64,000 bases of DNA from Ramlibacter henchirensis (GCF_004682015.1 NZ_SMLM01000002.1:496001-560000), one strand, 5' to 3'; numbered from the stretch's first letter, positions 53,726 through 62,477 are shown. Translations and numbers: made by a program. The notes: generated by a model not told the origin, from the letters alone.

Positions 53726-55251
53726 ACGACAAGGCGCCGTCGTTCCGTGCCGCGGGCACGCGATTGAAGGGCTCGCTGCGGCCCGAGCTCTCGGCCGTCT
53801 GCTACCCGGTGCCGGACGAGCGCATCTGGCGCGTGCTGGACGGGGTGCACCGCTTCGACAAGGCGCACATCGTGATGCTGGCCGAAGCGGGCATCCTCGA
53901 GCGCGAGGACGCGGCCAAGCTGCTCGCAGCCCTGCTCGAACTGGAGCAGGCCGAAGGCGGCGCCGTGCAGGCCCGGCTGGACATCGGAGGCGGCAACCAT
54001 TCCGGCGAGAAGTACCTGACCGCCAAGCTCGGCGAAGGCGTCGCCGGCCGCATCCACGCGGGGCGCAGCAGCGGCGACATCAGCGCGGTGGCGAACCGGC
54101 TCACGCAGCAGTGCGAACTGCGCGACACCATGAGGCTGCTGCTGCAGCTTCGGCGCGCAGTGCTGGCGCGCGCCGGGCAGGACGCGCGCGTGCTCGTGAT
54201 GGGCTACAGCCACCTGCAGCACGCGCAGCCTTCGACCATGGGCCACTACTGGTGCAGCGCGCTGTTCGGACTGGAGCGCGACTTCGCGCGCCTGGCCGAC
54301 CTGTACCGGCGCTTCGACTTCAGCCCCGCGGGCGCGGCGGTGCTCACGGGCTCGCGCTTCGCGCTGCGTCCGCAACGCACGGCCGAACTGCTGGGCTTTT
54401 CCGCAGTGTTCCGCAACTCGCGCGACGCCGGCTGGGCGGCCGATGCCTACCAGGAGGCCGCGGCGGCGCTCTCGATCCTGCTCGCGACCTGCGGGCGCAT
54501 CGCGGACGACCTGTACCTGTGGTCCACCTCGGAGTTCGGCATCGTCGAGATCGACGACGGCTTCTGCATCAACTCCAGCATCCTGCCGCAGAAGAAGAAC
54601 CCGGTGGCCCTGGAACACATCCGCGGCGTCGGCCGCATCGCGATGGGCCGCGCCACGTCGGTATCGGCCGCGTTCGCCAGCCCCTCGGACAGCATCGTGT
54701 TCGAACGCTACCTCGCGGTCGAGGAGCTCTGGCGGACATTCGACGACGCGAAGGGCGCGCTGACGCTTTTCTCGGCGGTGCTGGAGTCGCTCACGGTGCA
54801 CGAGGATGCCGCGCTCGCCGCCTTCGAGGACAGCTGGTGCTGGACGTCGGACCTCGCGGCCGCGCTGGTGCTGGAGCACGGGCTGCCGTGGCGCACCGCG
54901 CAGCAGTCGGTGAGCGTGCTCGTGCGGCAGATGATGGATTCTCGCCGCACGGCGGAATCGGTTACCGAGTCGGACGTGCTGCAGGCCTTCCTTACGTACA
55001 CCGGCCAGGACGGGCTGCGCCTCGCGCCGGGCTTCGTCGACCAGGTGCGGCAGCCGCGCGCGATCGTGGAGTCGCGCATCGTTTCCGGCGGCCCCGCCGA
55101 GCGGGACGTGATGCAGCAGGTCGAGTCAGCCGCGGCGTGCATCGAACAGGACGCGCGCGCGGCGCAGGAGTTCGAATCCGCCGCGCAGGCGGCCGATCGC
55201 AAGTTGGGCGAAGCCATCCAGGCCTTGCTCGTTCCCCACCGAGGAGACTGA
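53722..55251 (+). CDS. Argininosuccinate-lyase-like C-N lyase of unknown substrate
   Basis: A 509-residue member of the fumarase/aspartase/argininosuccinate-lyase superfamily: IHAGRSSGDISAVANRL (HTGRSRND region of ASL), YSHLQHAQPSTMGHYW with H164, and the signature SSILPQKKNP at 285-294 with the catalytic serine. The substitution RSSGD for RSRND at the substrate loop argues against true argininosuccinate. Relatives of this type split N-(dicarboxyethyl) compounds such as EDDS. Coupled to hydantoinase A/B, so it may act on a ureido or amino-dicarboxylic product. Biosynthetic ASL is unlikely given context. Confidence 0.83.
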   Translation: MNDKAPSFRAAGTRLKGSLRPELSAVCYPVPDERIWRVLDGVHRFDKAHIVMLAEAGILEREDAAKLLAALLELEQAEGGAVQARLDIGGGNHSGEKYLTAKLGEGVAGRIHAGRSSGDISAVANRLTQQCELRDTMRLLLQLRRAVLARAGQDARVLVMGYSHLQHAQPSTMGHYWCSALFGLERDFARLADLYRRFDFSPAGAAVLTGSRFALRPQRTAELLGFSAVFRNSRDAGWAADAYQEAAAALSILLATCGRIADDLYLWSTSEFGIVEIDDGFCINSSILPQKKNPVALEHIRGVGRIAMGRATSVSAAFASPSDSIVFERYLAVEELWRTFDDAKGALTLFSAVLESLTVHEDAALAAFEDSWCWTSDLAAALVLEHGLPWRTAQQSVSVLVRQMMDSRRTAESVTESDVLQAFLTYTGQDGLRLAPGFVDQVRQPRAIVESRIVSGGPAERDVMQQVESAAACIEQDARAAQEFESAAQAADRKLGEAIQALLVPHRGD

Positions 55252-55254
55252 ACC

Positions 55255-56211
55255 ATGATGAACAAGCTGTTCGCCGTCGCGTCGCTGGCGCTCTTCGCCG
55301 GCTCGGCGCTCGCGCAGGCCTTCCCCGAGCGGGAAGTCCGCGTCATCACGGGCTTCCCGCCCGGCAGCGTGGCCGAGCTGGCCCTGCGCGCGCTGGTGCG
55401 CTCCGCGCAGAAGCACGTCGACAAGCCGCTGCTCGTCATCAACAAGCCCGGCGGGGGCCAGAGCATCGCGATGCAGGAACTGATGAACGCGCCTCCCGAC
55501 GGCTACACCGTCGGGATGGTGACGGACACCTTCCCCGGCATGACGTACTACCAGTACAAGCTGAAGTTCGAGGCCGAGGACATCCAGCCGCTGGTGGGCT
55601 TCGCGCAGTTCCGCCACGTGCTGTTCGTCAAGGGCGATTCGCCACTGCGCAAGTACGAGGAGTTCGTGGCCGCCGCGAAGCGGGCGCCGGTCTCCTACGG
55701 CGGCACCGGGCGCGGCACCACGCCCGACATGCTCGGCAAGATCTTCGCGCGCGCGGCGGGCCTGAACCTCGAGTACGTCGCGTTCAAGGGCAGCAACGAA
55801 TACGTCCCGTCGGTCATGGGCGGCCATGTGGCGAGCGGCATCGTCGACATCTCGGGCGTGGCCAAGCACATCGAGGATGGTTCGCTCGCCGGTGTGGTGG
55901 TCTTCGGCGACGAGCGCCTGGCCGAGTTCCCGAACATCCCGACCGTCGCCGAGAAGGGCGTCAACGTCGACATGAGCCCGTTCAACTCGGTGATCACCAT
56001 CGTCGCCAACCGCAAGGCGCCTGCGGAGCGCACCCGCGTGCTGCAGGAAGCGTTCACCAAGGCCGCGAACGACCCCGAGTTCAAGGCTGCGGCGAAAGGC
56101 CAGGGCGTGCATGCCGTGTCCTTCGGGCCGGACGTGATCAAGCGCCGCATCGACGGCGCGCGGCAACTGGCGGTGCCGCTGATGAAGGAGATGGACCTGA
56201 TCGCGAAATAG
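55255..56211 (+). CDS. Bug/TctC-family periplasmic solute receptor
   Basis: A 318-residue receptor with a signal ending GSALAQ, then VRVITGFPPGSVAELALRAL, LLVINKPGGGQSIAMQELMN, PPDGYTVGMV and EYVAFKGSNEYVPSVMGG. The usual VVVENRPG block is modified to LLVINKPG and the PYKG block to AFKG, so it is a divergent member. Starts 3 nt after the lyase stop, last gene of the hydantoinase operon; a GC-rich hairpin follows directly. Confidence 0.9.
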   Translation: MMNKLFAVASLALFAGSALAQAFPEREVRVITGFPPGSVAELALRALVRSAQKHVDKPLLVINKPGGGQSIAMQELMNAPPDGYTVGMVTDTFPGMTYYQYKLKFEAEDIQPLVGFAQFRHVLFVKGDSPLRKYEEFVAAAKRAPVSYGGTGRGTTPDMLGKIFARAAGLNLEYVAFKGSNEYVPSVMGGHVASGIVDISGVAKHIEDGSLAGVVVFGDERLAEFPNIPTVAEKGVNVDMSPFNSVITIVANRKAPAERTRVLQEAFTKAANDPEFKAAAKGQGVHAVSFGPDVIKRRIDGARQLAVPLMKEMDLIAK

Positions 56212-56236
56212 GCGGAGGGCGCTGCGCCCTTCCGCC
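56211..56236. terminator. GC-rich hairpin between convergent genes
   Basis: GGCGGAGGGCG (56211-56221), loop CTG, CGCCCTTCCGCC (56225-56236): an 11-bp stem with one bulged base, beginning at the last base of the Bug stop codon and ending 10 bp before the acyl-CoA synthetase stop. No T-run, but position and stability suit a bidirectional terminator. Confidence 0.5.
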
Positions 56237-56246
56237 CTGCCGCACT

Positions 56247-57938
56247 TCAGGTGCGGGCGGATTCCGCTTCCTGGATGTCGCGCCAGAGGATCTTGCCCAC
56301 GGGCGACTTCGGCAGCGACTCGGTGAACTCCACGATACGCGGGTACTTGTACGCGGCCATGCGTTCGCGCGCCCAGGAGATGATGTCGTCCGCGCCGACG
56401 CTGCCGCGGGATTTCGGATCCAGCACCACGAGCGCCTTCACCGTCTCGCCGCGGTAGGGGTCGCGGCTGCCGATCACGCAGACCTCGCGGATCGCGGGAT
56501 GCTGGTACAGGACCGACTCCACCTCGGCGGGCCAGACCTTGTAGCCGGACGCATTGATCATCCGTTTCGCGCGGTCCGTCATGAAGAAGTAGCCTTCCTC
56601 GTCGACCTGGCCGATGTCGCCGGTGCGCAGGTAGCGCACGCCGTCGATCTCGACGAAGGCATCGGCCGTGTCCTGCGGCCGGTTCCAGTAGCCCTGGAAC
56701 AGCTGGGGCCCGCTCACCAGGATCTCGCCCTGCTCGCCGGCCGGCAGCGGCCGCAGCGTCGCGGGGTCGATCACCAACGACAGCGTGTCGAAGAACGGCA
56801 CGCCCAGGCACTGGCGCTTGGGCCGGTCGATCGGGTTGTTGTGCGTCGTGGCCGCCGTCTCGGTCATGCCATAGCCTTCGATGAAGTCCAGGCCCAGCCG
56901 ATTGCGCAGCCGCTTCCACACCTCCATCGGCATCGACGCGCCGCCGGCGGTGATGCGGCGCAGGCCGCCCAGGTCGTACTGATCGAGCTGCGGATGGCCC
57001 AGCAGGTCGATCACGGCAGTCGGCGGAATCGCGGCGTGCCCCACGCGCTGCTCGGCCAGCAGGCGAAGCGCCAGGTCGCGCTCCCAGCGCGGCAGCACGA
57101 CCAGCGTGCCGCCCACGTAGATCGGCAGGTTCAGCGAATGCGACAGGCCCGCCACGTGGTACATAGGCGCCACGCACAGGAAGGCGGTGGCGGGCGCTGT
57201 CCAGTGCCACAGCGCCATCCCCGCCGCGTTGTGCATGAAGCTGCGGTGCGTGTGCATGCAGGCGCGCGGCACGCCGGTCGAGCCCGAGGTGTAGGGCAGC
57301 AGGCACAGGTCGCCGGGCTGCGACAGCGGGGGACCGGGCCGCTCGCCGGCCGCCAGCGCGTCGGCCCAGGTGACATGGGAGCCGTGAGGGCGACGAGGCT
57401 CGCGCAACCAGTCGGGCAGCGCCCAATCCGTGCCCGCATCGACGTAATCGGAGTAGGTCGCCACGATGATCTGGCGCAGGTCCGTGCCGGCCGACGCGGC
57501 TTCAAGTTGCTCCACCAGGTCCTGCGCGCACACGGCCACGCAGGCGCCGCTGTCCTTCAGGTAATGCGCCACTTCGGCGCCGCGGTTCATCGGATTGATC
57601 GGCACCACCACGGCGTCGGCGCGCAGCACGCCGTGGTAGGCGATCACCCATTGCGCCGAGTTCTGCATGTACAGCAGCACCCGGTCGCCGCGCCGCACGC
57701 CGGCGCGCTTGACCAGCCAGCCGGCGAACCGCTCGACGGCATCGGCCAGTTCGGAATAGAGGATGCTGCGGCCGAACGAATGGATCGCCGCGCGATCGGC
57801 GAAGCGCCGCGCCGAGGTGGCCAGCGTTTCGCTCAGGGTGACGTCCGGCGCCTCCAGGTGCCGCGGCAGGTGGCGCGGCCAGTACGACGTCGCGCCGCCG
57901 CGCGCCGCGACGGCCTTACTGGATCGGGATGTTGGCAT
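56247..57938 (-). CDS. Acyl-CoA synthetase (AMP-forming, class I adenylate-forming family)
   Basis: A 563-residue ligase activating a carboxylic acid to its CoA thioester. P-loop YTSGSTGVP (residues 216-224), YGMTETAATT, TGDIGQVDEEGYFFMTDR and the C-terminal lysine in SPVGKILWRD are all present. It resembles medium/long-chain fatty-acid or aryl-CoA ligases. The ATG at 57938 overlaps the upstream Bug gene by 23 nt. With the thiolase and DUF35 genes upstream it suggests beta-oxidation-like degradation of an acyl chain. Confidence 0.9.
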   Translation of the reverse strand: MPTSRSSKAVAARGGATSYWPRHLPRHLEAPDVTLSETLATSARRFADRAAIHSFGRSILYSELADAVERFAGWLVKRAGVRRGDRVLLYMQNSAQWVIAYHGVLRADAVVVPINPMNRGAEVAHYLKDSGACVAVCAQDLVEQLEAASAGTDLRQIIVATYSDYVDAGTDWALPDWLREPRRPHGSHVTWADALAAGERPGPPLSQPGDLCLLPYTSGSTGVPRACMHTHRSFMHNAAGMALWHWTAPATAFLCVAPMYHVAGLSHSLNLPIYVGGTLVVLPRWERDLALRLLAEQRVGHAAIPPTAVIDLLGHPQLDQYDLGGLRRITAGGASMPMEVWKRLRNRLGLDFIEGYGMTETAATTHNNPIDRPKRQCLGVPFFDTLSLVIDPATLRPLPAGEQGEILVSGPQLFQGYWNRPQDTADAFVEIDGVRYLRTGDIGQVDEEGYFFMTDRAKRMINASGYKVWPAEVESVLYQHPAIREVCVIGSRDPYRGETVKALVVLDPKSRGSVGADDIISWARERMAAYKYPRIVEFTESLPKSPVGKILWRDIQEAESART

Positions 57939-58902
57939 CCTTGATCAGCTTGGCCGTCATCGTGATCTCGCGTTCGATGCGCGCGCGCATCTCGGCGGGC
58001 GTGCTCGGGGCGGGGTCGCTGCCCGCCGCCACGAGTTGCTGGCGCACGCCGGGGTCGCGCAGCACCGCCACGACGTCCCGGTTCACCCGCTCGACGATGG
58101 TGGCCGGGGTGCCGGGCGGCATCACGAGCCCGAACCAGGAGCTGAACTCATAGCCCGCGACGCCCGCCTCCGCGAGGGTGGGCACGTCGGGAACCACGGC
58201 CGAACGCGTCGCTGTGGTCTGGCCCAGCGGGCGCAGGCGGCCGCCCTGGATGTGCGGCTTGGCCGTCGTGTAGTCGATGATGGCCGCCTTCAGGTGGCCG
58301 CCCAGCAGGTCGGTGGCCGCCGGCGCGCTGCCCTTGTACGGCACGTGCGACATCTCGAAGCCGGCCACCTGCTTGAGCAGCTCGCCGGCCAGGTTCATGG
58401 CCGTGCCCGGACCGGGCGTGCCGTAGTTGAAGCGCGTGGGCGCCGACTTGGCCTGCGCGATGAAGTCCCTGAGCGTCGCGATGCCGCTGTCGGCGGGCAC
58501 CACCAGCACGATGGGGTTCATCACGACGGTGGTCACGGGCGTGATGTCGCGGCGCGGGTCGTAGGTCAGCTTGGGGTTGAGCGTCACGCTCGAAGTGAGT
58601 GCGCCCGACACGCCGAAGCCCATGGTGTAGCCGTCGGGCGGCGCCTTGGCGACGGTCTCGACGGCGATCGCGCCGCCTGCACCCGAGCGGTTGTCCACGA
58701 CCACCGGCTGGCCGAGTTTTTCCGAAAGGGGCTGCGCGATGATGCGCGCCACGATGTCGGCCACGCCGCCGGGCGGGAAGCCGCAGTAGAACCGGATCGC
58801 CCGGTTCGGGAAGTCCCCCGCCTGCGCGAGCACGCTGCTGCCGGTGCCGAGCGCCGCCAGCGCGGCGCCCGCCTTGATGATGAACTCGCGTCGATCTGCC
58901 AT
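57916..58902 (-). CDS. Bug/TctC-family periplasmic solute receptor
   Basis: A 328-residue receptor with a twin-arginine-type signal (DRREFIIKAGAALAALG), then IRFYCGFPPGGVADIVARII, PVVVDNRSGAGGAIAVETV, APPDGYTMGF and HVPYKGSAPAATDLLGG. I chose the ATG at 58902, which begins with MADRREF after GGAGAC; the longer frame enters the DUF35 gene. It probably binds the acid that the adjacent acyl-CoA synthetase activates. Confidence 0.92.
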   Translation of the reverse strand: MADRREFIIKAGAALAALGTGSSVLAQAGDFPNRAIRFYCGFPPGGVADIVARIIAQPLSEKLGQPVVVDNRSGAGGAIAVETVAKAPPDGYTMGFGVSGALTSSVTLNPKLTYDPRRDITPVTTVVMNPIVLVVPADSGIATLRDFIAQAKSAPTRFNYGTPGPGTAMNLAGELLKQVAGFEMSHVPYKGSAPAATDLLGGHLKAAIIDYTTAKPHIQGGRLRPLGQTTATRSAVVPDVPTLAEAGVAGYEFSSWFGLVMPPGTPATIVERVNRDVVAVLRDPGVRQQLVAAGSDPAPSTPAEMRARIEREITMTAKLIKDANIPIQ

Positions 58903-58931
58903 GCCTTGTCTCCTTGGATTTGTCGTGCGCT

Positions 58932-59348
58932 TCAGGTGAGCGCGAACGCCGGATAACGCGCGTCGCCCGCCAGGGTGTCCCAGACGAGGCGCACCCGCGC
59001 GCCGATCTTCAGGCGATCGAGGTCCGCGCCGGGCAGGTTGGCGAGGATGCGTACGCCTTCGTCGAGGTCCACCAAGGCCAGCGGGCACGGCAGGCGCCCA
59101 TCGGCGCCCAGCCCCGGCGTGCGCAGCACGGTGTGCGAGTAGATCGTGCCGTTGCCGGACACCTCCTTCCACCCCAGCGTGCGCCGGCCGGTGGCCAGGC
59201 TCACCGGCCGCGGGAAATGCTGGAAGCGGCCGGTCTTGGTGCAGTACTGCAGCACCAGCTTGCCTTCGCGCGTGCCCTGCCAGAAGGCGGCGCTGTCGGT
59301 GAATGCGCTCTCGGCGGGCACGCGCCGCGCGGGTGTTTCCTGGCTCAT
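58932..59348 (-). CDS. DUF35/OB-fold protein with degenerate zinc ribbon
   Basis: A 138-residue OB-fold protein of the DUF35 type that forms complexes with SCP2-type thiolases. The OB part is clear (GNGTIYSHTVLRTPGLG, ALVDLDEGVRILANLPG, RLKIGARVRLVWD). The N-terminal rubredoxin-like ribbon, normally two CxxC pairs, reads QYCTKTGRFQHFPRP with a single cysteine, so zinc binding is probably lost. It overlaps the thiolase stop by 4 nt, confirming the partnership. Confidence 0.85.
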   Translation of the reverse strand: MSQETPARRVPAESAFTDSAAFWQGTREGKLVLQYCTKTGRFQHFPRPVSLATGRRTLGWKEVSGNGTIYSHTVLRTPGLGADGRLPCPLALVDLDEGVRILANLPGADLDRLKIGARVRLVWDTLAGDARYPAFALT

Positions 59349-60544
59349 GCCGGCTCCAGAATCATTGCCGCGCTGGTGGACCAGTTGCGGCCGTAAGGGA
59401 TGACGCCGATGCCCGTGACCAGCGCGTTGCGCGGGTCCGGCACCTGCCGCTGCCCGCCTTCGCCGAACAGCTGGCGGACGGCCTCCACGAGGTTGAGCGC
59501 GCCGCCCGCCAGGCCGGGCTGGCCCGCCGAGATCTGGCCGCCGCCGGTGTTGAGCGGCAGCTTGCCCGCGAACGACAGGTCGGTTTCGAGGATGAAGCGT
59601 GCGCCCGCGCCGCGTTCGCAGAACCCCAGCTGCTCCAATTGCATCTGCACGGCGATCGTGAAGTCGTCGTAGGGCTGGAACATGCGGATGTCGGCGGGCT
59701 TCAGGTTCGCCTGGGCGAAGAGGCGCGGCGCCAGCTGGCCGAAGCCGGTTTCGGTGATGTCGGCCAGCGGGTCGCGGCCGTTGAAGTTGGTGATCTCGGC
59801 GTACGCCACGGGCGCCGCCAGCTTGCTCCAGCCGCGCCGCTTCGCTTCCTCGCGCGAGGTCACCACCAGCGCGTTGCCGCCGTCGCAGAACATCACGCTG
59901 TCCAGCAGGCGCAGCGGATCGGCGATCACGCGCGACTGCAGGTAGTCCTCCATCGACAGGGGCGTGCGCAGCTTGGGCAGCGCGTTGTCGTTGCGCACCG
60001 CGTGCTCGCGCTGCACCTGGGCGATCTTGCCCAGAGCGTTCGGGTCGAGCCCGTACTGGTGGGCATAGCGGTTCATCAGCAACCCGAACGCCGCCGGCGG
60101 CCGCGCCGCGGCCTGCGGCTCCTGGAACTCGGGCCGCTGCGCGCCGAAATCCGCGCGGTAGATGGTGCTTGGCGCGTCGGCCGAGAGCACCACCGCGATG
60201 CGGCACTCGCCCTCGCGCACGGCCGACATCGCGCGCATCAGGCCGCTGAGCGCCGAGCAGCCGCCCAGGCCCGACAGGTGCAGCCAGGTGGGCGTGATGC
60301 CCAGGGCCTCGCACATGTAGGCGGCGTAGAAGGGATTGGTGCCTTCGCTGAGCGCGGCGGTTACCGACAGGCCGTCGATGTCTTCCAGCGCCAGGTTCAT
60401 CCGGTCGAGCAGCGCGGCCAGCACCTCGCCGGCCAGGTCGTAGGCGCTGCGGCCGGTCTTGAAGCGGTTGGGGATCTCCGCGTATCCGGCGACCACCTGC
60501 GCGCTCTCACGCGCGGCGGTCCTGCCGAGGCTTTCGGGGGCCAT
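59345..60544 (-). CDS. Thiolase-family protein (SCP2-type acetyl-CoA acetyltransferase)
   Basis: A 399-residue thiolase-superfamily protein. Blocks: SALSGLMRAMSAVREGECRI, VMFCDGGNALVVTSREE and LPLNTGGGQISAGQPGL with the HGGxxG-like region changed to NTGGGQ. The canonical nucleophile cysteine falls at SGLGGCSALSGL. This pattern marks SCP2-type thiolases, which work with a DUF35 partner. GGAGACAC precedes the ATG at 60544. First gene of the minus operon (thiolase, DUF35, Bug, acyl-CoA synthetase) opposite the LysR gene. Confidence 0.9.
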   Translation of the reverse strand: MAPESLGRTAARESAQVVAGYAEIPNRFKTGRSAYDLAGEVLAALLDRMNLALEDIDGLSVTAALSEGTNPFYAAYMCEALGITPTWLHLSGLGGCSALSGLMRAMSAVREGECRIAVVLSADAPSTIYRADFGAQRPEFQEPQAAARPPAAFGLLMNRYAHQYGLDPNALGKIAQVQREHAVRNDNALPKLRTPLSMEDYLQSRVIADPLRLLDSVMFCDGGNALVVTSREEAKRRGWSKLAAPVAYAEITNFNGRDPLADITETGFGQLAPRLFAQANLKPADIRMFQPYDDFTIAVQMQLEQLGFCERGAGARFILETDLSFAGKLPLNTGGGQISAGQPGLAGGALNLVEAVRQLFGEGGQRQVPDPRNALVTGIGVIPYGRNWSTSAAMILEPA

Positions 60545-60642
60545 GTGTCTCCTGGGGTCGGGGCGCCGGATCGCGAGGCGAAAGTGGCGGCGCGTTCGAC
60601 CCATGATAGGTCAAGGCCCCTGCAAGAAACAGGTTCAGAAAT

Positions 60643-60657
60643 GGGAAACTCTGTCCC
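60643..60657. promoter_or_regulatory. 15-bp element GGGAAACTCTGTCCC between thiolase and LysR genes
   Basis: Located in the 141-bp divergent gap (60545-60685). It extends into GGAAAC-N8-GTTTCC (60644-60663), an inverted repeat. A second copy with 13 of 15 identical bases, GGGAAACAGTGTCCC, lies at 62455-62469 before the enoyl-CoA hydratase. Probably the LysR binding site. The remainder of the gap shows nothing else clear. Confidence 0.55.
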
Positions 60658-60685
60658 GTTTCCTGGCCAACCACGAGCGACACGC

Positions 60686-61582
60686 ATGCTGGACCTGAAC
60701 GCGCTGATGATGTTCAACGAAGTGGTGGGCGCCGGCAGCCTCGCGGGCGCTTGCGAGCGCCTTCGCGTGCCGCGCTCCACGCTGAGCCGGCGGCTGCAGC
60801 AGCTGGAAAAGGAGATGGGCGTGCTGCTGCTCAAGAAGAGCACGCGCAAGCTCGCACCCACCGACCTGGGGCTGGCGATCCGCGAACACTGCGCGCGCAT
60901 CGCCACCGAGGCGGCCGCGATCGGGCAGCTGACGGCCCGCACCACAGGGCAACTGCAGGGCACGCTTCGGGTGGCGATCCCGATCGAGTTCGGCACCGGC
61001 TGGCTCGGCAAGGCGATCTCCGACTTCGCCGTGCAGTACCCGGAGATGGCGGTCGAGGTCGACGTCAGCGGTCGCGTGGTCGACCTGATCGACGAGTCAC
61101 GCGACATCGCCATCACCTACGGCCACCCGAAGCCGTCGAGCCTGACGCAGCGCCGCCTGGGCGCCCTCACCTCGGGGATCTATGCCAGCCCGCTGTATGC
61201 GCGGCGGCGCGGGCTGCCGCAATCGCTGGACCAGATCGGGCAGCACGACTGCGTGGTGACCGAGATCCAGCTGCGCGAAGGCGTCTGGAGCTTCAGCGGC
61301 GCCCGCGGGCGCCGCAACGTGCGCGTGCAGGGCCGCCTGCGGGTCAACAGCATCAGGCTGGCGCGCGAGCTGGTGGTCAGCGGCGCGGGCCTGGGGCTGC
61401 TGCCGCACATGATGTGCGCCGGCCACGTGGACTCGGGCGCGCTGGTGCGCGTGCTGCCGTCCTGGAACAGCCCCTCGCTGCCGATCGTGGCGCTGACGCT
61501 CTCGCGCACGCGGCTGCCCAAGCGCACCCGCGTGTTCCTCGATTTCGTGGCGGAGCAGCTGGCGGCGTCGCAGCCCTCGTGA
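60686..61582 (+). CDS. LysR-family transcriptional regulator
   Basis: A 298-residue LysR regulator: helix-turn-helix LNALMMFNEVVGAGSLAGAC, ERLRVPRSTLSRRLQQLEKE (residues about 4-45), then the periplasmic-binding-like effector domain (TLRVAIPIEFGTGWLG, DIAITYG, LVVSGAGLGLLPHMM). The architecture is that of the CrgA/AaeR-like branch, with a C-terminal end FLDFVAEQLAA. It faces the thiolase operon and is followed 12 bp later by the convergent hydratase gene. Likely controls both via the 15-bp element. Confidence 0.92.
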   Translation: MLDLNALMMFNEVVGAGSLAGACERLRVPRSTLSRRLQQLEKEMGVLLLKKSTRKLAPTDLGLAIREHCARIATEAAAIGQLTARTTGQLQGTLRVAIPIEFGTGWLGKAISDFAVQYPEMAVEVDVSGRVVDLIDESRDIAITYGHPKPSSLTQRRLGALTSGIYASPLYARRRGLPQSLDQIGQHDCVVTEIQLREGVWSFSGARGRRNVRVQGRLRVNSIRLARELVVSGAGLGLLPHMMCAGHVDSGALVRVLPSWNSPSLPIVALTLSRTRLPKRTRVFLDFVAEQLAASQPS

Positions 61583-61594
61583 GCGCGGGCGACC

Positions 61595-62404
61595 TCAGGC
61601 GCCGCGGAAGCGCGCGGGCCGCTTTTCGCGGAACGCCTGCAGCCCCTCGCGGCGGTCCTCGCTGAAATACAGCATGAAGACGGCGTCCGACTCCATCGCC
61701 ATCGCATCGGCCAGCGGCAGGTCGAAGCCGCGCTCGATCACGGCCTTGCTCTGCATCACCGCAAGCGGTGCATTGCGGCCGATGGCGGTGGCGATCTCCC
61801 GGGCCTTGTCCAGCGCGCCGCCCGCATCGACCACGTGGTTGACCAGCCGCATCGCCAGCGCCTCTTCGGCGGCGATCCGCCGCCCGGTCCAGATCAGTTC
61901 CTTGGCCAGGGCCTTGCCGATGAGGCGCGGAAGCGTCTGCGTGCCGCCGGCGCCGGGCATGATGCCGATGCCGGTCTCGGGGAAGCCGAAGCGCGCGTCA
62001 CGGCCCGCCACCACGATGTCGGCCACCAGCGCCAGCTCCAGGCCGCCGCCCAGTGCGACGCCCTCCACCGCGCAGATCACCGGCTTGGTGTACTGAGGCA
62101 GGTCGCGGAACAGGCGGGCGAAGCGCTTGCTGCGCTTGCGCTTGCGGTAGAAGTCGAAGTACTTGCCCTCGGGCACCTGGAATTCCACGGTGTCGATGCC
62201 TGAGCAGAAGGCCTTGGCGTTGCCGGACAGCAGCACCGCCACGATGGCATCGTCCTCCTCGGCCAGCGCCATGGCCTCCATGATCTCCGCCGCGGTCTGC
62301 TCGCGCAGCGCATTGAATTTCTCGGGGCGGCGGATCTCGATCTCGATCCACTGCTCGCGCCGGCTGACGGCGATGTCGATGTAGTTGGGCTGTGCTTCGC
62401 TCAT
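61595..62404 (-). CDS. Enoyl-CoA hydratase/isomerase family protein
   Basis: A 269-residue crotonase-fold enzyme: oxyanion-hole strand AKAFCSGIDTVEF, then AVEGVALGGGLELALVADIV and GFPETGIGIMPGAGGTQTLP with the glutamates used for hydration (E near 115 and PET). The start is ATG 62404; an in-frame TTG three codons earlier is possible. No clear ribosome site is visible. It has its own LysR-type element at 62455-62469. Likely hydrates the enoyl-CoA of the same acyl pathway. Confidence 0.92.
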   Translation of the reverse strand: MSEAQPNYIDIAVSRREQWIEIEIRRPEKFNALREQTAAEIMEAMALAEEDDAIVAVLLSGNAKAFCSGIDTVEFQVPEGKYFDFYRKRKRSKRFARLFRDLPQYTKPVICAVEGVALGGGLELALVADIVVAGRDARFGFPETGIGIMPGAGGTQTLPRLIGKALAKELIWTGRRIAAEEALAMRLVNHVVDAGGALDKAREIATAIGRNAPLAVMQSKAVIERGFDLPLADAMAMESDAVFMLYFSEDRREGLQAFREKRPARFRGA

Positions 62405-62454
62405 GGTGCGCAAGATGGTAGCCAGCGGGTGGGACCGGCGATAGGCGCGGAAAC

Positions 62455-62469
62455 GGGAAACAGTGTCCC
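62455..62469 (-). promoter_or_regulatory. Second copy of the 15-bp element, upstream of the hydratase gene
   Basis: GGGAAACAGTGTCCC, in the 73-bp gap between the ThDP-enzyme stop and the hydratase start; 13 of 15 bases match the copy at 60643-60657. It ends 9 bp before the ThDP-gene stop. Supports LysR control of the hydratase independently of the upstream gene. Confidence 0.5.
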
Positions 62470-62477
62470 GGATGTGG

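Noticed and set aside
53722-55251. Housekeeping argininosuccinate lyase (argH)
   Set aside because: The RSRND substrate loop is altered and the operon is catabolic (hydantoinase, Bug receptor) with no arginine genes nearby.
54111-57944. A 1277-codon open frame on the plus strand across four genes
   Set aside because: It runs out of frame through the lyase and Bug genes and antisense through the acyl-CoA synthetase. Its Arg/Ala/His-rich translation has no family motif. High G+C makes such frames common.
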